Positions 11,871 to 23,904 are shown, counted from the first letter of the stretch. The stretch is DNA of 64,000 nucleotides from Cerioporus squamosus (GCA_022592435.1 JABYQS010000014.1:390474-454473), one strand, 5' to 3'. Notes: a model not told the origin generated them from the sequence alone. Numbers and translations: made by a program.

Positions 11871-12850
11871 GTTGGTGATGTGACACTGACAAGCTAGCAA
11901 GGTGTAGAAGATGACACTGTGTTGTTGCCAGCACTACCACGCCCTTCTTAAACGAAGAGCAACTGTGTATCATGGCTTCCCTTGCGGCGGTGATCGCCTC
12001 GAGTTCGGCTCTCTTGGTCTCTGTCTGCGGAAATCAGTTCGCAAAATTGTGACCCACTAGGTGATCCAGCGGCGTGCGTTGAGCTACGAGTTGACATAGG
12101 CTTCTGCCGACCGGCAATGCTCTCTGATGCCCAGACAATAATGCGAGGCATTGAATGTCGTATTTACCTATGTGTGCGGATATCAATGGGTCCCGTAGTA
12201 TTGCGATGCTCGGGCTCAGCATGTACTGCGATCCGCTTGTCGCTGTAAAACGACCACCGTGGCTGAGAGTATCTGTCATGGTATGTAGTCCAACCGGGCG
12301 CGATTATGCGTCCAGTATTACCGTTTGAACAGTGTAGATCAGGAAGCTGGCCAAGGTTGCCAGGGGCTCGAGTGTGATTCGGCACTGACAGAGGGTTGGC
12401 TCGGAATTTTTCCTATATGACACAGTCGACCTTATATTTGTCTTACAAACGGGTAGTTTGCAAGACATACTGAGCATGGCTCAGAGCCACTGTGTATAGG
12501 AAGATGAGATAGACGAAGTTCGAGAGAGGAATATTCATGCCCTCGTCCATGGGCGCCTGTGATTGCTCTGCTGGTCGGACTCTAGCGCCGTTGACTTACT
12601 CTTGAACTTGTTCGCCCATCTGGTACTTCCGCAACATGGCGCATCCTTTGCTTTCTCCGCGTATGCCGTTGGACAGAACCAGCTACATTCCCGCTCGAAG
12701 GCCCATATTAATACTGGATACTGGTACTGAGACGCCGTAGGGGGTCGCGGGAGCCAGGTATGAGCTACGCAGCGTCGCGCGCAAATTCGCGGTTCACCAC
12801 ATGCACCTTGTAAGTTAGAAAGGGTGGCTCGAGCTTGCTTGACGTCGGAG
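11871..12850. other. Intergenic, left flank of the LINE
   Basis: About 1 kb upstream of the PEBP gene. No gene recognised. It runs into the left target-site duplication of the LINE, so the element inserted between genes, not into one. Confidence 0.55.
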
Positions 12851-12864
12851 CCTGCTGCATAAGC
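12851..12864. repeat. LINE target-site duplication, left copy
   Basis: CCTGCTGCATAAGC directly precedes the T run and recurs exactly at 23366-23379. A 14-bp perfect repeat at the two ends of a minus-strand LINE is what target-primed reverse transcription leaves. Confidence 0.85.
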
Positions 12865-12881
12865 TTTTTTTTTTTTTTTTT
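12865..12881 (-). repeat. Poly(A) tail of the LINE (T run on the plus strand)
   Basis: Seventeen uninterrupted T residues at the 3' end of the minus-strand element, next to the left duplication. The ORF2 stop lies 145 bp away, leaving a short 3' UTR. Confidence 0.85.
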
Positions 12882-13025
12882 GTGGTGCATACCTGAGGTA
12901 AGACGCGGGCGGTCTCCCATCCAGGCTTCGCAAGTAGTTAAGGTGTTGCCACCTCAGCACCGACCAGGGGAAATGCGTTACGCACGCAGGCTCACTGCAG
13001 TGTGGGGCTGGAGGGCCACAGCCAT

Positions 13026-16000
13026 TCATCCGATCCCTGCATTACAGGGCAGGCCCAACGTACCCACTAAAACCCCCGGCTCTTCAAGCCAATCCGCGGG
13101 TAGATCACCCGCACCCGCAAGAACCACCTTCCAGGTGGCAAGAACCGCTTTCCGGGTGGGTTTCCGACCGGGAATCCTCGAGGAGACAAGGGACCGGTCC
13201 ATCAACATGCGTCTATTGGTCGCGCTCCAGAACCTCCCCTGGACTTCCGGTTTCGAGTACTCTCGGGCACCCTCCCACTGGATGACTCGCTCGCACCTGA
13301 GCTTCCAGATCAGGTGCGCCGCTTCTACCACTAACAGTTTAGCAAGCCTTGACAGTCCCTTCAGAACCTTGCCGTCCGGTTTGCGCACGACCAGCTGAGC
13401 CGCACCGATAATCGCACCCAGGGACAGCTTCAGGGGTGCCTGCCCTGCGAGTGCCATTGCAGACTGGACCATTCCCCACACCGTCTGCTGTCCTGATGCA
13501 TCGCATTCAAGCAGTATGTGATCCATAGAGTCTTCAACCCCACACACTTGGCATACTGCCCGTTGCTCATACCCTTGGATGTTCTCCCAATAGTGTCCCA
13601 CCCGCTGTGCGCCATGCGCTAGTTTCCAGAGGAACTCCGTTAGCTTGCGCGAGAAGTCCTTGTCCCGGATACCCATCCACACTCGTTCTTCCGTCGGGTT
13701 CACTTTGTAGTCGTCCCGTAGGGCCTCTTGAGTTCGGCTTATCAGAAGGTCCGTCGTATGTCTGTAACCTTTTACGCTTCTCGAGCGGATAGACCTGTAT
13801 GCCACACTTTGTGTGATAACCTCCAGTTTGATTCCGGAGTGAACAAAGCAGCTAACATCGCCCGGGAGCTCAGTCAGTACCGCAGGAGGGGCTTCCAGCC
13901 CTAACTTGGCCAACGCATCCGCCCCTTCATTTCCCAGGACACCGGAGTGCCCCTTAACCCACCTGAAGGTTGTGGGGGCACGTCGCACTCGCAGCCACGC
14001 AGCCGCCCTTCGAAAGAGCTCTGCGCATCTAATATTATTCCAGTCACGGTTCTCCCAGTCTGGAAGGTGAGTTGTTAAACCATCGATTGCAAATTTTGAG
14101 TCGGAGACGATATGCAGCGTCCTATCAGGGTCGACCACCTTCGCCGCTACTTCAATCGCGTAAACCTCAGCAGCTTGGTTGGACTGAATGGTCCCCGGCA
14201 AGCGCGCACTGATATTGCGTCGGTCATTCTCACCAAACCACACTCCCACTGCCGCGACACTGTCCGCACTGCCGTTCTCCTTGCACGAGCCGTCCGTAAA
14301 CACTTCAACATCAGGCCCATTGGCCACTCCTCGTTCGCCTCTAGTTGCCGGTCGGGCATCCAGTTGGTCTTGCTTACTATTGCAGAACACTCGGAATGCC
14401 ATCATTATCGGGGGGTGCGTTCGAACCGAGGGGTTGAAGAGAACCCTCTCGTTGTTTCTTCTCATCTCCTCATTCTGGCGGAGCCGCCTCGGGGTTAATG
14501 ACAGGGTATCTGTTCGTGGCCTGTGGTCCGGTTTCCATTTCGGTGAGAGTTTCTCTACAAGTTTCGCCGCCATTGTTGCACAGCGGTTTGGGTCATCACA
14601 GCATCTAACCGTCCTATCTCTTTCACAGTCATAGCACCGGCATGCCCTACTCCGGGTATGCGGTCTACCACCACTCATTGTGATCCGGGCCGCGACACGC
14701 ATGCATTCGCTAACAGTGACAACACCATGTTGTTCCCTCAGGCAGCGCGCGCTCAAGGAGTTCGCCAGGCTACGGCCCTCAGTCTCGCCTATATGGTACC
14801 AGACAGGCATCGAGCCTTTGAAGCCCTCCGCTGGGTTGACCGGGGCGAGCGCAGCATTGTATCTATTCGCTGTTTGGAGCATACGCTTCAAGTCACGACT
14901 AAGTCCCACTACAGGGTGAGTACTTGCTTTCCACGATTGGATGAGCGTGTTGACTTTAGCCGAGTCTTCCACAGCTTTTGCGGACGCCGCTGTCTTCCGT
15001 GCGAAGATCGCGTCCGCCACAATGGTCCATCTGGGTCTCGCAGCACCACTGGACACATACTGCTTTAGGTACGTCAGATCAATTGCTTCATTCCTGGCGC
15101 TAACGTCAAGCAGGTTCAATCCTCCTTTCGCAAGCGGGAGGTAGAGGGTTTCCCTGCCAATTCTTGGGTGGCGTTCACCCGCAGCCATGAATTCCGCTGT
15201 CACTTTAGTGAGCCTGTCTTCTACCTCATCGGACATTGGCTGAGCTTTGGCTAGAAACTGAGAGCGGCTTCCAACCTCCATCCCGACTATGAGTTTCCGG
15301 CCATACAGTGTAGGTTTTCGCCTGGTCCAGTATTGCAAGTTCTGCTTTATAGTGCTTATCATTCTCATCCAGGGTTCGTCTTCATTTTTCGTGTTGCCAA
15401 TCCAAGCGCCAAGTGAACGGATGAGCTCTCCATCCGGAACAATTCGGACGCCTAGGGGGATCGTCACTCCAAGACTCGATGGCGAGGTCCTGCCTACCAG
15501 CGCGTCTCTGAACGTCTTCGTTCCAATCGGGATAACATCAGTCTTTTCGACATTGAACCTTGCTCTCGCCCCTAGGCACCATCTGTCCAGGACACTCTGG
15601 AGATCGTGGAAGCTGTCCTGTTCGCTCAGGTAAGCCATTGTGTCATCTGCAAAAAGGGCAGTGACGATTCGCTCCACGTCCCCAGGTACCGTGACTCCCT
15701 GCAACTTAGACTTGCGCAGAGCGCACGCCAGCGGTTCAATCGCAAGAATGAATAGCAAACACGACATGGGGTCCCCTTGGCGGACACCCCGGACAATACG
15801 ATAGAACTTACTCTCCACTCCATTAACGATAACGCAACTTTCCGCCCGCTCGTACAGACTTTGGACGGTACAAATGAAATTCTCAGGGAAGTTTAGCTTC
15901 CGCAGTACCGCCCAAATATATTCATGGTTTATCATATCATAGGCTTTCTCTTGGTCCAGCGCCACAATCGCGCCATTCTTCTCTTCAGCTTCTGCGTACT

Positions 16001-17827
16001 CAAGGATCATACGCGACAGCTTTATATGATCAAAATTTGTCTTCCAGGTATGAAGGCAGCTTGATCTGGGGGGACAAGCGACTTAACGACTCCTGACAAT
16101 TTCATTGCCAGAACTCTCGTCATGACTTTATAGTCAGAGTTAAGGAGGGTGATTGGCCTATAGTTAACTACCTCGCGCTGATCCTTTTTAAGTTTGTAGA
16201 TTGGGCATATCCAGCCTACCGTAAACGTCGTCGCAGGGTCAACACCATGCGCTTCAATATCATTGAAGACCATCCTCATAACTCCAGAGATGCGCAATCC
16301 CGGGCGATCATCCCCTTCACCCGCTTCCTCCCACTTGAGGAGTAGTTTCCACAGCTCAGCCGGCAGCCCGTCCAATCCCGGCGCTTTGCCGAGAGGGGCG
16401 TCCTTGACAGCCTCTATCACTTCACAGGTACGTATCTTCCTAGCAACCGCACCTTTCTGCTGAGTGCTGAGCGACGCATCCAGTGGTTCCAGCGCATCTG
16501 CTATAGCTGTCCCGTGGTCTATGTTCTCCACCGTGTCATCATCCTGAAGACTATCATAGTGCGCTCTCGCCACCTCAGCCATGCGAGGCGACGCACTCGT
16601 GTAAGTTCTCCGTCCAGATTCGTCCGTGCATACTCTCAGCTCATGGATTACTGTGCTCGGCAGTTGCGGGGCATTTAATTTCGACCAGTACTTCGTCATC
16701 GTCTCGCCCTGGAGCCAATCCCTAGTCGCAACATTCCTCCTCTTCCTATCAAACCGTCTAATCTCAAGCTTCGCCAACCGTTCCTGCAGAATGGCCACCC
16801 CTTGCTCATCTGGGTCAGGAGATTCCAGGAGACACTTAATGTTGTCTTCCAGAGCTGTAATACGTCTATCGATCTTCGGAATTAGGGATTTTGCTCGCTT
16901 TCGCGCTGCGTTCTTGAGGTCACACTTGAAGGTATGATAAAGCTTCTGGGGGTTGTTCTCAAGGGACCTTACTCCAAGGCTCCCCAGGTCCCCTTGCAGC
17001 TTAAGTCCCAGTTGTCGGAGCGTTCTGGCAAACTCTCCGTCCGAGAGTATAGCCACAGGTAACGCCCACCTCCCTTTCCCAAGTCCAGGGGCTTTATAGT
17101 TCGCTAGCGAGACAGATACTACTCGGTGGTCCGTGGGGAATCCCGGCCCACTGATAGTCCAGTCTTCTGCCCGGCGCATGAGTTCCTCTGTCACGTACAC
17201 TCGGTCAATTCGTGACTGGCTGCCAGTCGCTGTTTGGAGGTACGTGAACGCCTTCTCTCTCGGATTATTGACGCGCCATCCATCCGATACCCGCAGGTAC
17301 CCCGTTAGCCGTCGGAGCGCATCAACAGCATCAACCTGGTCAGGATGCGGCGGCAGCCGGTCTCCAGCCTCTTCTACAACGTTGAAGTCGCCTAGGAGGG
17401 CTTCCGGTTTCTTCAGCCGCGATGCGCGCACACGCTCCATAACTGTCTCCCAGAATGTCTCATTCTCCGCAGTTGCGTTAGGAGCGTAGATGTTGAGGAC
17501 TCGGGCCACACGGTCCCCAGTCCACCTGAAAGATAGTATTGCGGCTCTTCCCGGAACAATCGGCTCCATAGACAGGTCCTCCGTGCTTACAATGCGCGTG
17601 TTAACCGCGAATGCAACTCCACGTGCACCCGTTTCATTGTCCAAGTCCGGACTGCCAAAGATCTTCATAGTTGCACCAAATAGCTCATTGAGGCTTGCTA
17701 TTCGGTCTGCATTGAGGTGCGTTTCTTGCAGCCCGATGACCGCAATCCGCTGATCTCTCATTAACTGATTGATTCGTAGCCACTTCTCGCCCGCCGCGTG
17801 CGGTCCTGTAGTCCCATATCCACGCAT
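13026..17827 (-). pseudogene. LINE ORF2: endonuclease, reverse transcriptase, RNase H; one frameshift
   Basis: Two overlapping frames, 17827-16022 (601 codons) and 16010-13026 (994 codons), form one ORF2. The first has the endonuclease/phosphatase fold: LQETHL, GDFNVVEEAGDR, SRIDRVYV and DHRVV, then an RT start at PGLDGLPAELWK. The second continues with RGVRQGDPMSC and the catalytic FADDTMAY, a cysteine-rich stretch, then RNase H (FTDGSCKENG, SDSKFAIDG, WVKGHSGVLGNEGADALA) and a C-terminal HILLECDAS zone. The frame break is a one-base change in a short T run near 16017-16030, within the RT fingers, followed at once by TAA. The frame is open upstream of the first ATG to a TGA near 17957, so the true start is unsure. 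Confidence 0.9.
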
Positions 17828-18521
17828 GTTAAGTGAGGCAATTCCAATTCGTCCTTTCGTTCGTCGTTTCGGGGTTCTGCCATGCCTGTTTCCCCCTCCT
17901 CCCGCGCGGTCACCACCACCACCCGGGGGGGAGGTATACCGTTGTCCAAGTGCCCGTCAGCTCCGGGTCTTTCATCGTCAAGGAGGGCCGCACCACGCCG
18001 CTCATCATCTCCAGTCCCGGAGAGGCGCCATTCACCAGTACCAGATGTAATGCCAGAATTGGGGGGGTTTGTTATAGTATTGTTCGCAGTCGCAATCTCG
18101 AGCTAGGGTACGACCATACCCCCAGCTCCAGACGTATACCCGACGTCACGGGAGACATCCAAGCTCACGCCAGGCGCAAGCTCGTTCGCTTAATGCACGG
18201 TATGTCATACCTGAATAGGCAGCCGTCATCGCCGCACCGTCCTGTAACTTTACAGCCAGTATATTAAGGCGCAGCGGAGGTTTCGCTATCGTGAGCCATT
18301 AGTTATTCGCACATCTCAAGGCCGTTGGGGCAGCAGTCAATCGCAGAGTTCCAAGCATATACGGTCTTCATATTGCGTCAACGTATTCTTACATACACAG
18401 ACCGTAGAACCTCGTTCGTATGAGAAGCAGTCACAGATGCGTAGAGATCACGTAGCCAGGGACACAGAAACATCAGCGTATTCGTACAGCGGCCCATATG
18501 CAAGGCCACGACCGTTCACCG
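17828..18521 (-). other. LINE spacer between ORF1 and ORF2
   Basis: ORF2's frame stays open for about 43 codons upstream of its first ATG (Gly/Arg-rich, ending RIGIASLN just before it). The rest up to the ORF1 stop has no clear coding content. A spacer of nearly 700 bp means no simple stop-restart overlap between ORF1 and ORF2. Confidence 0.5.
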
Positions 18522-21196
18522 TCAGAACACGCTCAGGCCCGACCCTCCTGAGCCACCAGCCGCGCCCGGTCCACCGCCACGCCCGTTGTGGCCATGGTTG
18601 AATGGCGGTCCTTCACCAGGCGGGTAGAACGGCCCCCGTGCCTTCCTCTGCTTGCCATTGCTGTTGCCGCTGCCATTGCCATTGCCGTTGGCGTTGGCGT
18701 TGCACATCTCCCTAGACTCGCGCTGCCTGAAGATGAGAGAGCTTCCGGGTTGAGGTGGGGCCTCACGAGCCGGCTCCGGGCGGAGGACAGGTCCAAGGTA
18801 CCCCGGGAGGCCCGGGTACGGACACGCATGCGAGGGGTGGTCCGAGCCCGCGCAGATGTCGCAGCGGTAGAGTGTCGGAACAGCAGGAGAGTTGAGTCCG
18901 TCCTCGAAGACGACTCGTGCAATGGACTCTCGCAGGTAGCGCCACGCATCAACATCAATCGCGGGGGACTGCATGTAGACGCGAGCGGCGATGGTTCGGT
19001 CTGAGTGGGTGCTGACGTCGACGGAGACAGTTTCAAGGAGGTAGTCCACAGCATCGTTCGGCGGCATGCCCGAGAACATCGGGTTGAGGGCGACGTGCTG
19101 GGCCAAGATGTGCCGAACCTCCGCGCTCTCAAAAGTTGTCCGAATCATTGTCGCGATTTGTGTTCCAATGTTCGTCGCGAACCCGGTGAGGACAAGGATG
19201 ACCTGCGGGTCCGGAGTGAGCTCGTGGACCGAATACGTCACAAGGGGCGTGGACACAAAGCGTCGCTGGATCATCATATCCGCCCCAGCTGCGGTGAGGC
19301 CACGAAGGAACCACGCCGACGCCGGGGCACCAGGGACTGGGATGCGCGATGGCCGGGGGGGGACAACGAAAAACTCAGACTCTCCGGTTATGCCACGGAC
19401 AGAGTCGTACGTACGGTCCATGACGTCTGCACGCAGCCTCTCAGGCGGGACACCCAGGAGGAGAGGGAAATGGAGGATCACGGTGTTGTCATCGGAGCAC
19501 CGGACAGCGTCGACGAAGTCCTGGTCGGATCCAAGTGTAACGCTGTCCGGGTCGTCGTACCGGATCTCCGGGAACCCTCCGCGGGGGACAGGCATCTCCG
19601 GCTGTACACCCATGCGTTGCAGGTTGCGGGGAGTTCGGGCAGGAGGCTGTCCATACGCACGGTACTGCAGGTTGCCCTGCAACTGCGCACCGCCCATAGG
19701 ATGAAGCGTGTAGATGGGAAGCGGGGTCTCGCGCGGCACGGGCGTGGAAGAGCACGGGACAGGGATCGGGATCCTAGATGCACTTACCGGGGCGTTGGTC
19801 TCGCTGTCACGGGTGACCGGAACATTCTCCCGGTTCTCCAGTCCTTGGGCAAGGCGGCCCTCCTGAGCAGGTGTCACAGAAGACGCAGTCGCCAAGCCAT
19901 ACACACGCTCCTCATTGTCGCGGCGGTGGCGTTCAGCAACTTGCCGGTCGAACTCCTCGATGGATGGGAGCCGGTTAGCAGTCCCCTGGTCCTCAAGAGG
20001 GCGCGGTTGGATGTCGCGGACAGCGTACGGTCCGCCAATAGGCGGGGGCGGAAGAGACCTAGGCGGAAGCTGAGCAGAAGGGCGAGCAAAGGTGTCATAC
20101 TGTTGGCGAGGGGTGTGGGCATCGAAGTGGAAGGTGAACACGTCACCCTGCGCCACCGACTGGATGGGGATGTTCAGGGATGCCTCACTGTTCACGTGCA
20201 GCGGCCCCGCGACAGCACCGCGTCCGGGGGAAGCCGGCGCGTCGATCACCATGTCGTCACTGGCAGGCGCTCCGAGCAGAGCGGGATCGGCAGGGGGACG
20301 CACAATGTCGAGATAGTCAGAGTCAGAAAGATGAGGCTCAGGCAGGGTGCGCAGAGCCTGAGCAGCGGTGGTGGGCACCGTCTGCGACTCCAGGGCCAGA
20401 GTTGGCACCATGGCGAAGGTCTGCTGGGGGGTCAGCGTCGACACCGCACTCGACTGCTCATCCTGTGGCGCGAAGCACGTCAGGGACTGCTGAGAGAGAC
20501 CGCGCGTTCCTACACCAGCATTGCGTCTGGTAGATGGATCAATCTTGCGACGCCGCTCACGTCCACTGCCTGCGCCCGGCGGTGGAGTGTTGCGTCCACG
20601 CTTCCTTGCCTTGGTAGTCGCCTTCAGAGCACCCGAAGGAGGGACAGCAATGGTACGCGACATTGGCATGTTGTCAGAGTGAGGTAGAGGCGGGGGCTCA
20701 GTGCTCATCGTCGGTGTGAAGGAGAACGTCTGGCTCGCCACCCTACTGGGGACAGTCGACGGCGGCGGCGGCAGGACTAGGTTCGGGAAGGTGACGTCCG
20801 CCCAGTCAACACGTCGCTGGGCAGGAGGCGGAGGCGTTAGGTTCGGGGCATCAGGCGCAGCGTGCTGGGACGCATCCGTCGGAGTGTCGTTGAGCTGGGG
20901 TCCGTCAGCAGGGCGTCATCAGCATACAACGCACATGAGCTCACAGTCAGTTCAGTGCCAGTAGCATCCTGGCTCATAGAGAGCGTCGCACTCGGAGGGG
21001 ACGGCGTCGCCGCCTCCTGCGTCTGGGAGAAGCTCGAGGAAGGGAGCTGGCTGCTCAGAGCATTCATGAGAGAGGATGAGTGTCGGTCGCCGAACGACGC
21101 CACCGGTATTTCGCCCGGCTCTGGGGTCTCTTCACGGCGAAGGACACGTACGGGGATGGGGCCGAAGGGCGGCAGGGGCAACTTGTCAGGAGGCAT
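18522..21196 (-). pseudogene. LINE ORF1 (gag-like, CCHC zinc knuckle), one frameshift
   Basis: The main frame 20741-18522 extends upstream, without stop, to about 20900; an overlapping frame from ATG 21196 (MPPDKLPLPPFG) supplies the N-terminus. The two join at a C run at 20897-20900, indicating a one-base indel. The protein is Pro/Ser/Thr-rich at the N-terminus with a basic KARKRGR...RERRRK patch, a structured centre (residues about 400-640 of the main frame) and one zinc knuckle CDICAGSDHPSHAC (C-X2-C-X4-H-X4-C). The tail is Asn/Gly-rich. This is the RNA-binding nucleocapsid-like partner of ORF2. A 560-codon antisense frame is a shadow of GC-rich codons. Confidence 0.8.
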
Positions 21197-21883
21197 GGCT
21201 CGGTGCTTAGGCTCGTATTGAGGACAGTTCTGGGTGCAGGAAGGCGGGGCAGCGAGAAAGAGAGAGAAGGGGCGGGGAAAAAGGGAGAGAGGAAGTCCCA
21301 GCAGATTATATCCCCCCGCCGCAGGCCTCGCTCTCGCTCTTGTCGTCAGAGCCTGGGTCGAAACCTTGAAGCCATGACATCCGCTTCTGCTGGAGCACAG
21401 GGCCATTGCGCACTCCCGCTGCCGTTGGGTGCAGAAGGGTCCGAGGCAATCGAGTACTTGAGGTTATAGAAAGGGATTGCTGGAAGATGGGGTTCCCGGA
21501 TTAGGAGCGCTTCGAAAGGTTCGAAATGCATACTGTTCCCACGGGCCTATGCTAGCGCCGTAACGTCAGAGAACTCCGTCCATACACTCGTTCTCTCATG
21601 CTGCACTTGCTACACCTCACTCCTCGCCGCCGCCACATCGAGGGTCATATAGCGACTCACAAGGGGTTTCCAACGACACCCATTATGCATAGGATACATA
21701 CACCACTCGCAGTAGGGATACACAGGGACAGACACCAAGTAAGGTTCGTAAAACTTATCCCATCTCTTCTCCGCAACCTTGTTCCAGCCCCGCGGCTTCC
21801 ACCTCTTCTAATGCTTCGATGCCCATACTAGACGTCCCAGCTCGCCTCCTGCAGCCTTAGGCCGCCTCTCCAACACTCCCTTA
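21197..21883 (-). other. LINE leader segment between the extra ORF and ORF1
   Basis: Frames open here mostly belong to the in-frame extension upstream of the ORF1 ATG. No separate gene recognised. Confidence 0.45.
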
Positions 21884-22465
21884 TCAGGTGAACACAGCGA
21901 TCCCGCTCCACTGGGGACGCGTTTGTCCTCCCGCAGCCGCGCACACCGCCGCACCGCAAATCCCTTCACGGTCCGGCTCAGCAACCGCAACCCCATGTTC
22001 CATGACGACTCTCTCCACACGGGGTTCCGCGTCCCGGGCTCCGTCGTCCTCCGAAATTCGCACCGTCACATCCCGGTCCCAGGCCAGAGAGAGCCTGACG
22101 CGCTTGATAGGATTGATGCCGCATTCGTTCACGATTTCAAGCGTTACGACCTCCTCATTCCTGCCCACTATCGCCACAACCACTCCGACGACATGCGGGT
22201 CGTAGGTTTCATATCGCGGATAGACTACCGTTGGTGTGTGGAAGGCAACTCTTGAGAGAGCTAGGATTCTAACCCTCTGTCCAACTTGCAAAGGCTTTGT
22301 CGGGGGCAAAGGCACCTCGTAATGGTGTACAAAGCCTCCTCGGGTATGCGTGAAGTTCTCCGCGGGCTCCTGGCCTATCCATCGTGCGTAGACAGTTGCC
22401 GTCCCGTTCCCAGTACACTCATCGAGCTCACACAGAGGGGTCTCCATCGATAGGGGAGTCTGCAT
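21884..22465 (-). CDS. Possible extra ORF in the LINE 5' region, 193 codons
   Basis: Uninterrupted minus-strand frame; the whole frame reaches 22591, but the ATG at 22465 lies about 55 bp downstream of a TTATAA element (22521-22526). The product is not repetitive and has an alternating hydrophobic pattern in VGQRVRILAL and VVGVVVAIVGRNEEVVTLEIV that could form a small beta barrel (SH3/KOW-like, inference). It belongs to no family known to me. Because it lies between the element's 5' end and ORF1, it may be an accessory ORF of the LINE, an older insertion carried inside it, or chance: a 229-codon frame on the other strand crosses the element boundary and is certainly chance. Confidence 0.4.
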   Translation of the reverse strand: MQTPLSMETPLCELDECTGNGTATVYARWIGQEPAENFTHTRGGFVHHYEVPLPPTKPLQVGQRVRILALSRVAFHTPTVVYPRYETYDPHVVGVVVAIVGRNEEVVTLEIVNECGINPIKRVRLSLAWDRDVTVRISEDDGARDAEPRVERVVMEHGVAVAEPDREGICGAAVCAAAGGQTRPQWSGIAVFT

Positions 22466-23365
22466 AATAAATGAGTTCCCGTATAGTCGGGGCCATGAAA
22501 CCAAGTTTACCGTGCCACTATTATAAACACAAGAGCACAAAGCAGCTTGAGGTGGAGAGGATATAGGGACTGGGAGTTGCAAGGCAAGCAAGTGGGGGGG
22601 GGTATCTAATAGTCAGCCCAGAAAAGGGCTTTAGGGTAGGGTTCGGCAATGAGCGAAAAAGGGTCCTATCCCCAGTGACGTGGCATGTTGTGGCAAGCCA
22701 AGCACTAGTCAGTCAAGCTCAGCATCAGGTGAGCAGGAGAGCAAGGGGAAGTTGTGCGGGTTCGCCAGCTTGTCTGCAGTTGTATCGCGCCGCAATCTAG
22801 CAGTATGACATGGAAACGCAGCTACGGGTTCTACCAACACAAGTACACACCATGCCCGTAAGACAGAGCCAGCGCAGCACTCCGTATCCTACCTACGCGA
22901 TGAGGCCAGAGTCCCAGGGTCGGGGATCCCAAAATGGCAAGGGGCGCGGCGCCCAGGCGCTCAGGCGCTCGGGCCAGCCATTACGAGGCGCTCGGGGGGC
23001 TCTGCCAGCGTATGCTCTCGCAGACACCAACGTACGCTCGTTCTCCATGCCCCTTCATCCTCTTCTCTCCACCCCACACACCCACGTTCAAGGGTTGGGA
23101 GCATTCAAACAAGAGCACGGATTCGTCCGCCACCCGGTTCTCCACCAGGGGGGTTCAACAGCAGTCGCGTGGGGGTGGTCTCCACTGGCATTCCGCCTAC
23201 ATCACCCAGGGATCATCAACGCATGTCGCACAGCACACGCTCATACTCTTCTAGTCTCACAGAAGGGGTATACGATGTATTTCAACCACACAGGTGCGAA
23301 TGCTCTACGTTCGCAACCGTGGGAAAACGCCAGCAGGTGGCAGTTCAAGGGAGAGGAGAGCCCCC
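22466..23365 (-). promoter_or_regulatory. LINE 5' leader / internal promoter region
   Basis: About 0.9 kb between the 5' end of the element and the extra ORF. It holds the TTATAA box at 22521-22526. Its end at 23360-23365 is a C run on the plus strand, so the element's first bases are G, as expected of a capped full-length LINE transcript. Confidence 0.5.
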
Positions 23366-23379
23366 CCTGCTGCATAAGC
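23366..23379. repeat. LINE target-site duplication, right copy
   Basis: CCTGCTGCATAAGC, identical to 12851-12864. It is preceded by the C run of the element's 5' end and followed by unique DNA upstream of the dioxygenase gene. Confidence 0.85.
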
Positions 23380-23380
23380 T

Positions 23381-23904
23381 GGAGTTTTCCGATTTCCCTC
23401 TGTCATGGGTCGAGGAGCCTTGCCATGAGAACGGCGTACCATCATCGGGTTCCGGTAAGAGTCTCTCGTGGTCTGCCGTGCTCATCTGGCTCTCAATAGT
23501 GATCTCTCCCAGATCAGTTCGCATGCAAATGGCGCGCATATGGCTTCATCTCCTCATCGGTCGCGTCTCGTGCCCTCAGACACGACAGCGTCGCGCAATT
23601 GCCATGTCAATGCCGTCCTCGATAACGCTTTCTCCGAAAGACGCATACACCCATTACGAGGCGCGTTATCTCCCCAACCTTCCCTTTCCGAGACGTCTAG
23701 GCACCACTGTGCCGTCTCTCCCTCCCTCCACACACGATCACGTGCGCGTGTCGCCATCCAGCCTTCCGTTTGCGCAAGGAATGGCCCTCCGGTCCACTGC
23801 GCATACCCACGACTATAAAAACGCGCTTTCGATGCACAGATGCCGCATTCGCGTCTTCTAGTCGTCGCGATCACCCCGGCAGGCTCTACCGCTCGCGAGA
23901 AACA
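23381..23904 (+). promoter_or_regulatory. Promoter of the TauD-like gene with TATA box
   Basis: A TATAAAA element at 23814-23820 lies about 90 bp before the start ATG. The LINE inserted some 525 bp upstream of that ATG, so distal promoter elements may have been displaced by 10.5 kb. Confidence 0.6.

Larger units (their letters stand above)
12865..23365 (-). mobile_element. Non-LTR retrotransposon (Tad-like LINE with RNase H), about 10.5 kb
   Basis: Read on the minus strand: 5' leader, possible extra ORF, gag-like ORF1 with one CCHC knuckle, ORF2 with apurinic-type endonuclease, reverse transcriptase and RNase H, a short 3' UTR and a poly(A) tail (T run 12865-12881). It is flanked by 14-bp direct repeats, and its 5' end starts with a G run, as many full-length LINEs do. 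EEP-RT-RNase H order with RNase H after RT fits the Tad/L1-like clades of fungi. The total is longer than the 6-8 kb usual for Tad elements; the excess is 5' of ORF1. One frame break in each main ORF suggests this copy is dead. Confidence 0.85.

Noticed and set aside
19005..20687. 560-codon plus-strand open frame
   Set aside because: It lies exactly antisense to LINE ORF1 and is Arg/Gly/His-rich with no domain; a shadow of GC-rich codons.
22810..23499. 229-codon plus-strand open frame
   Set aside because: It crosses the LINE boundary and target-site duplication at 23366, so it cannot be an ancestral gene; no domain.
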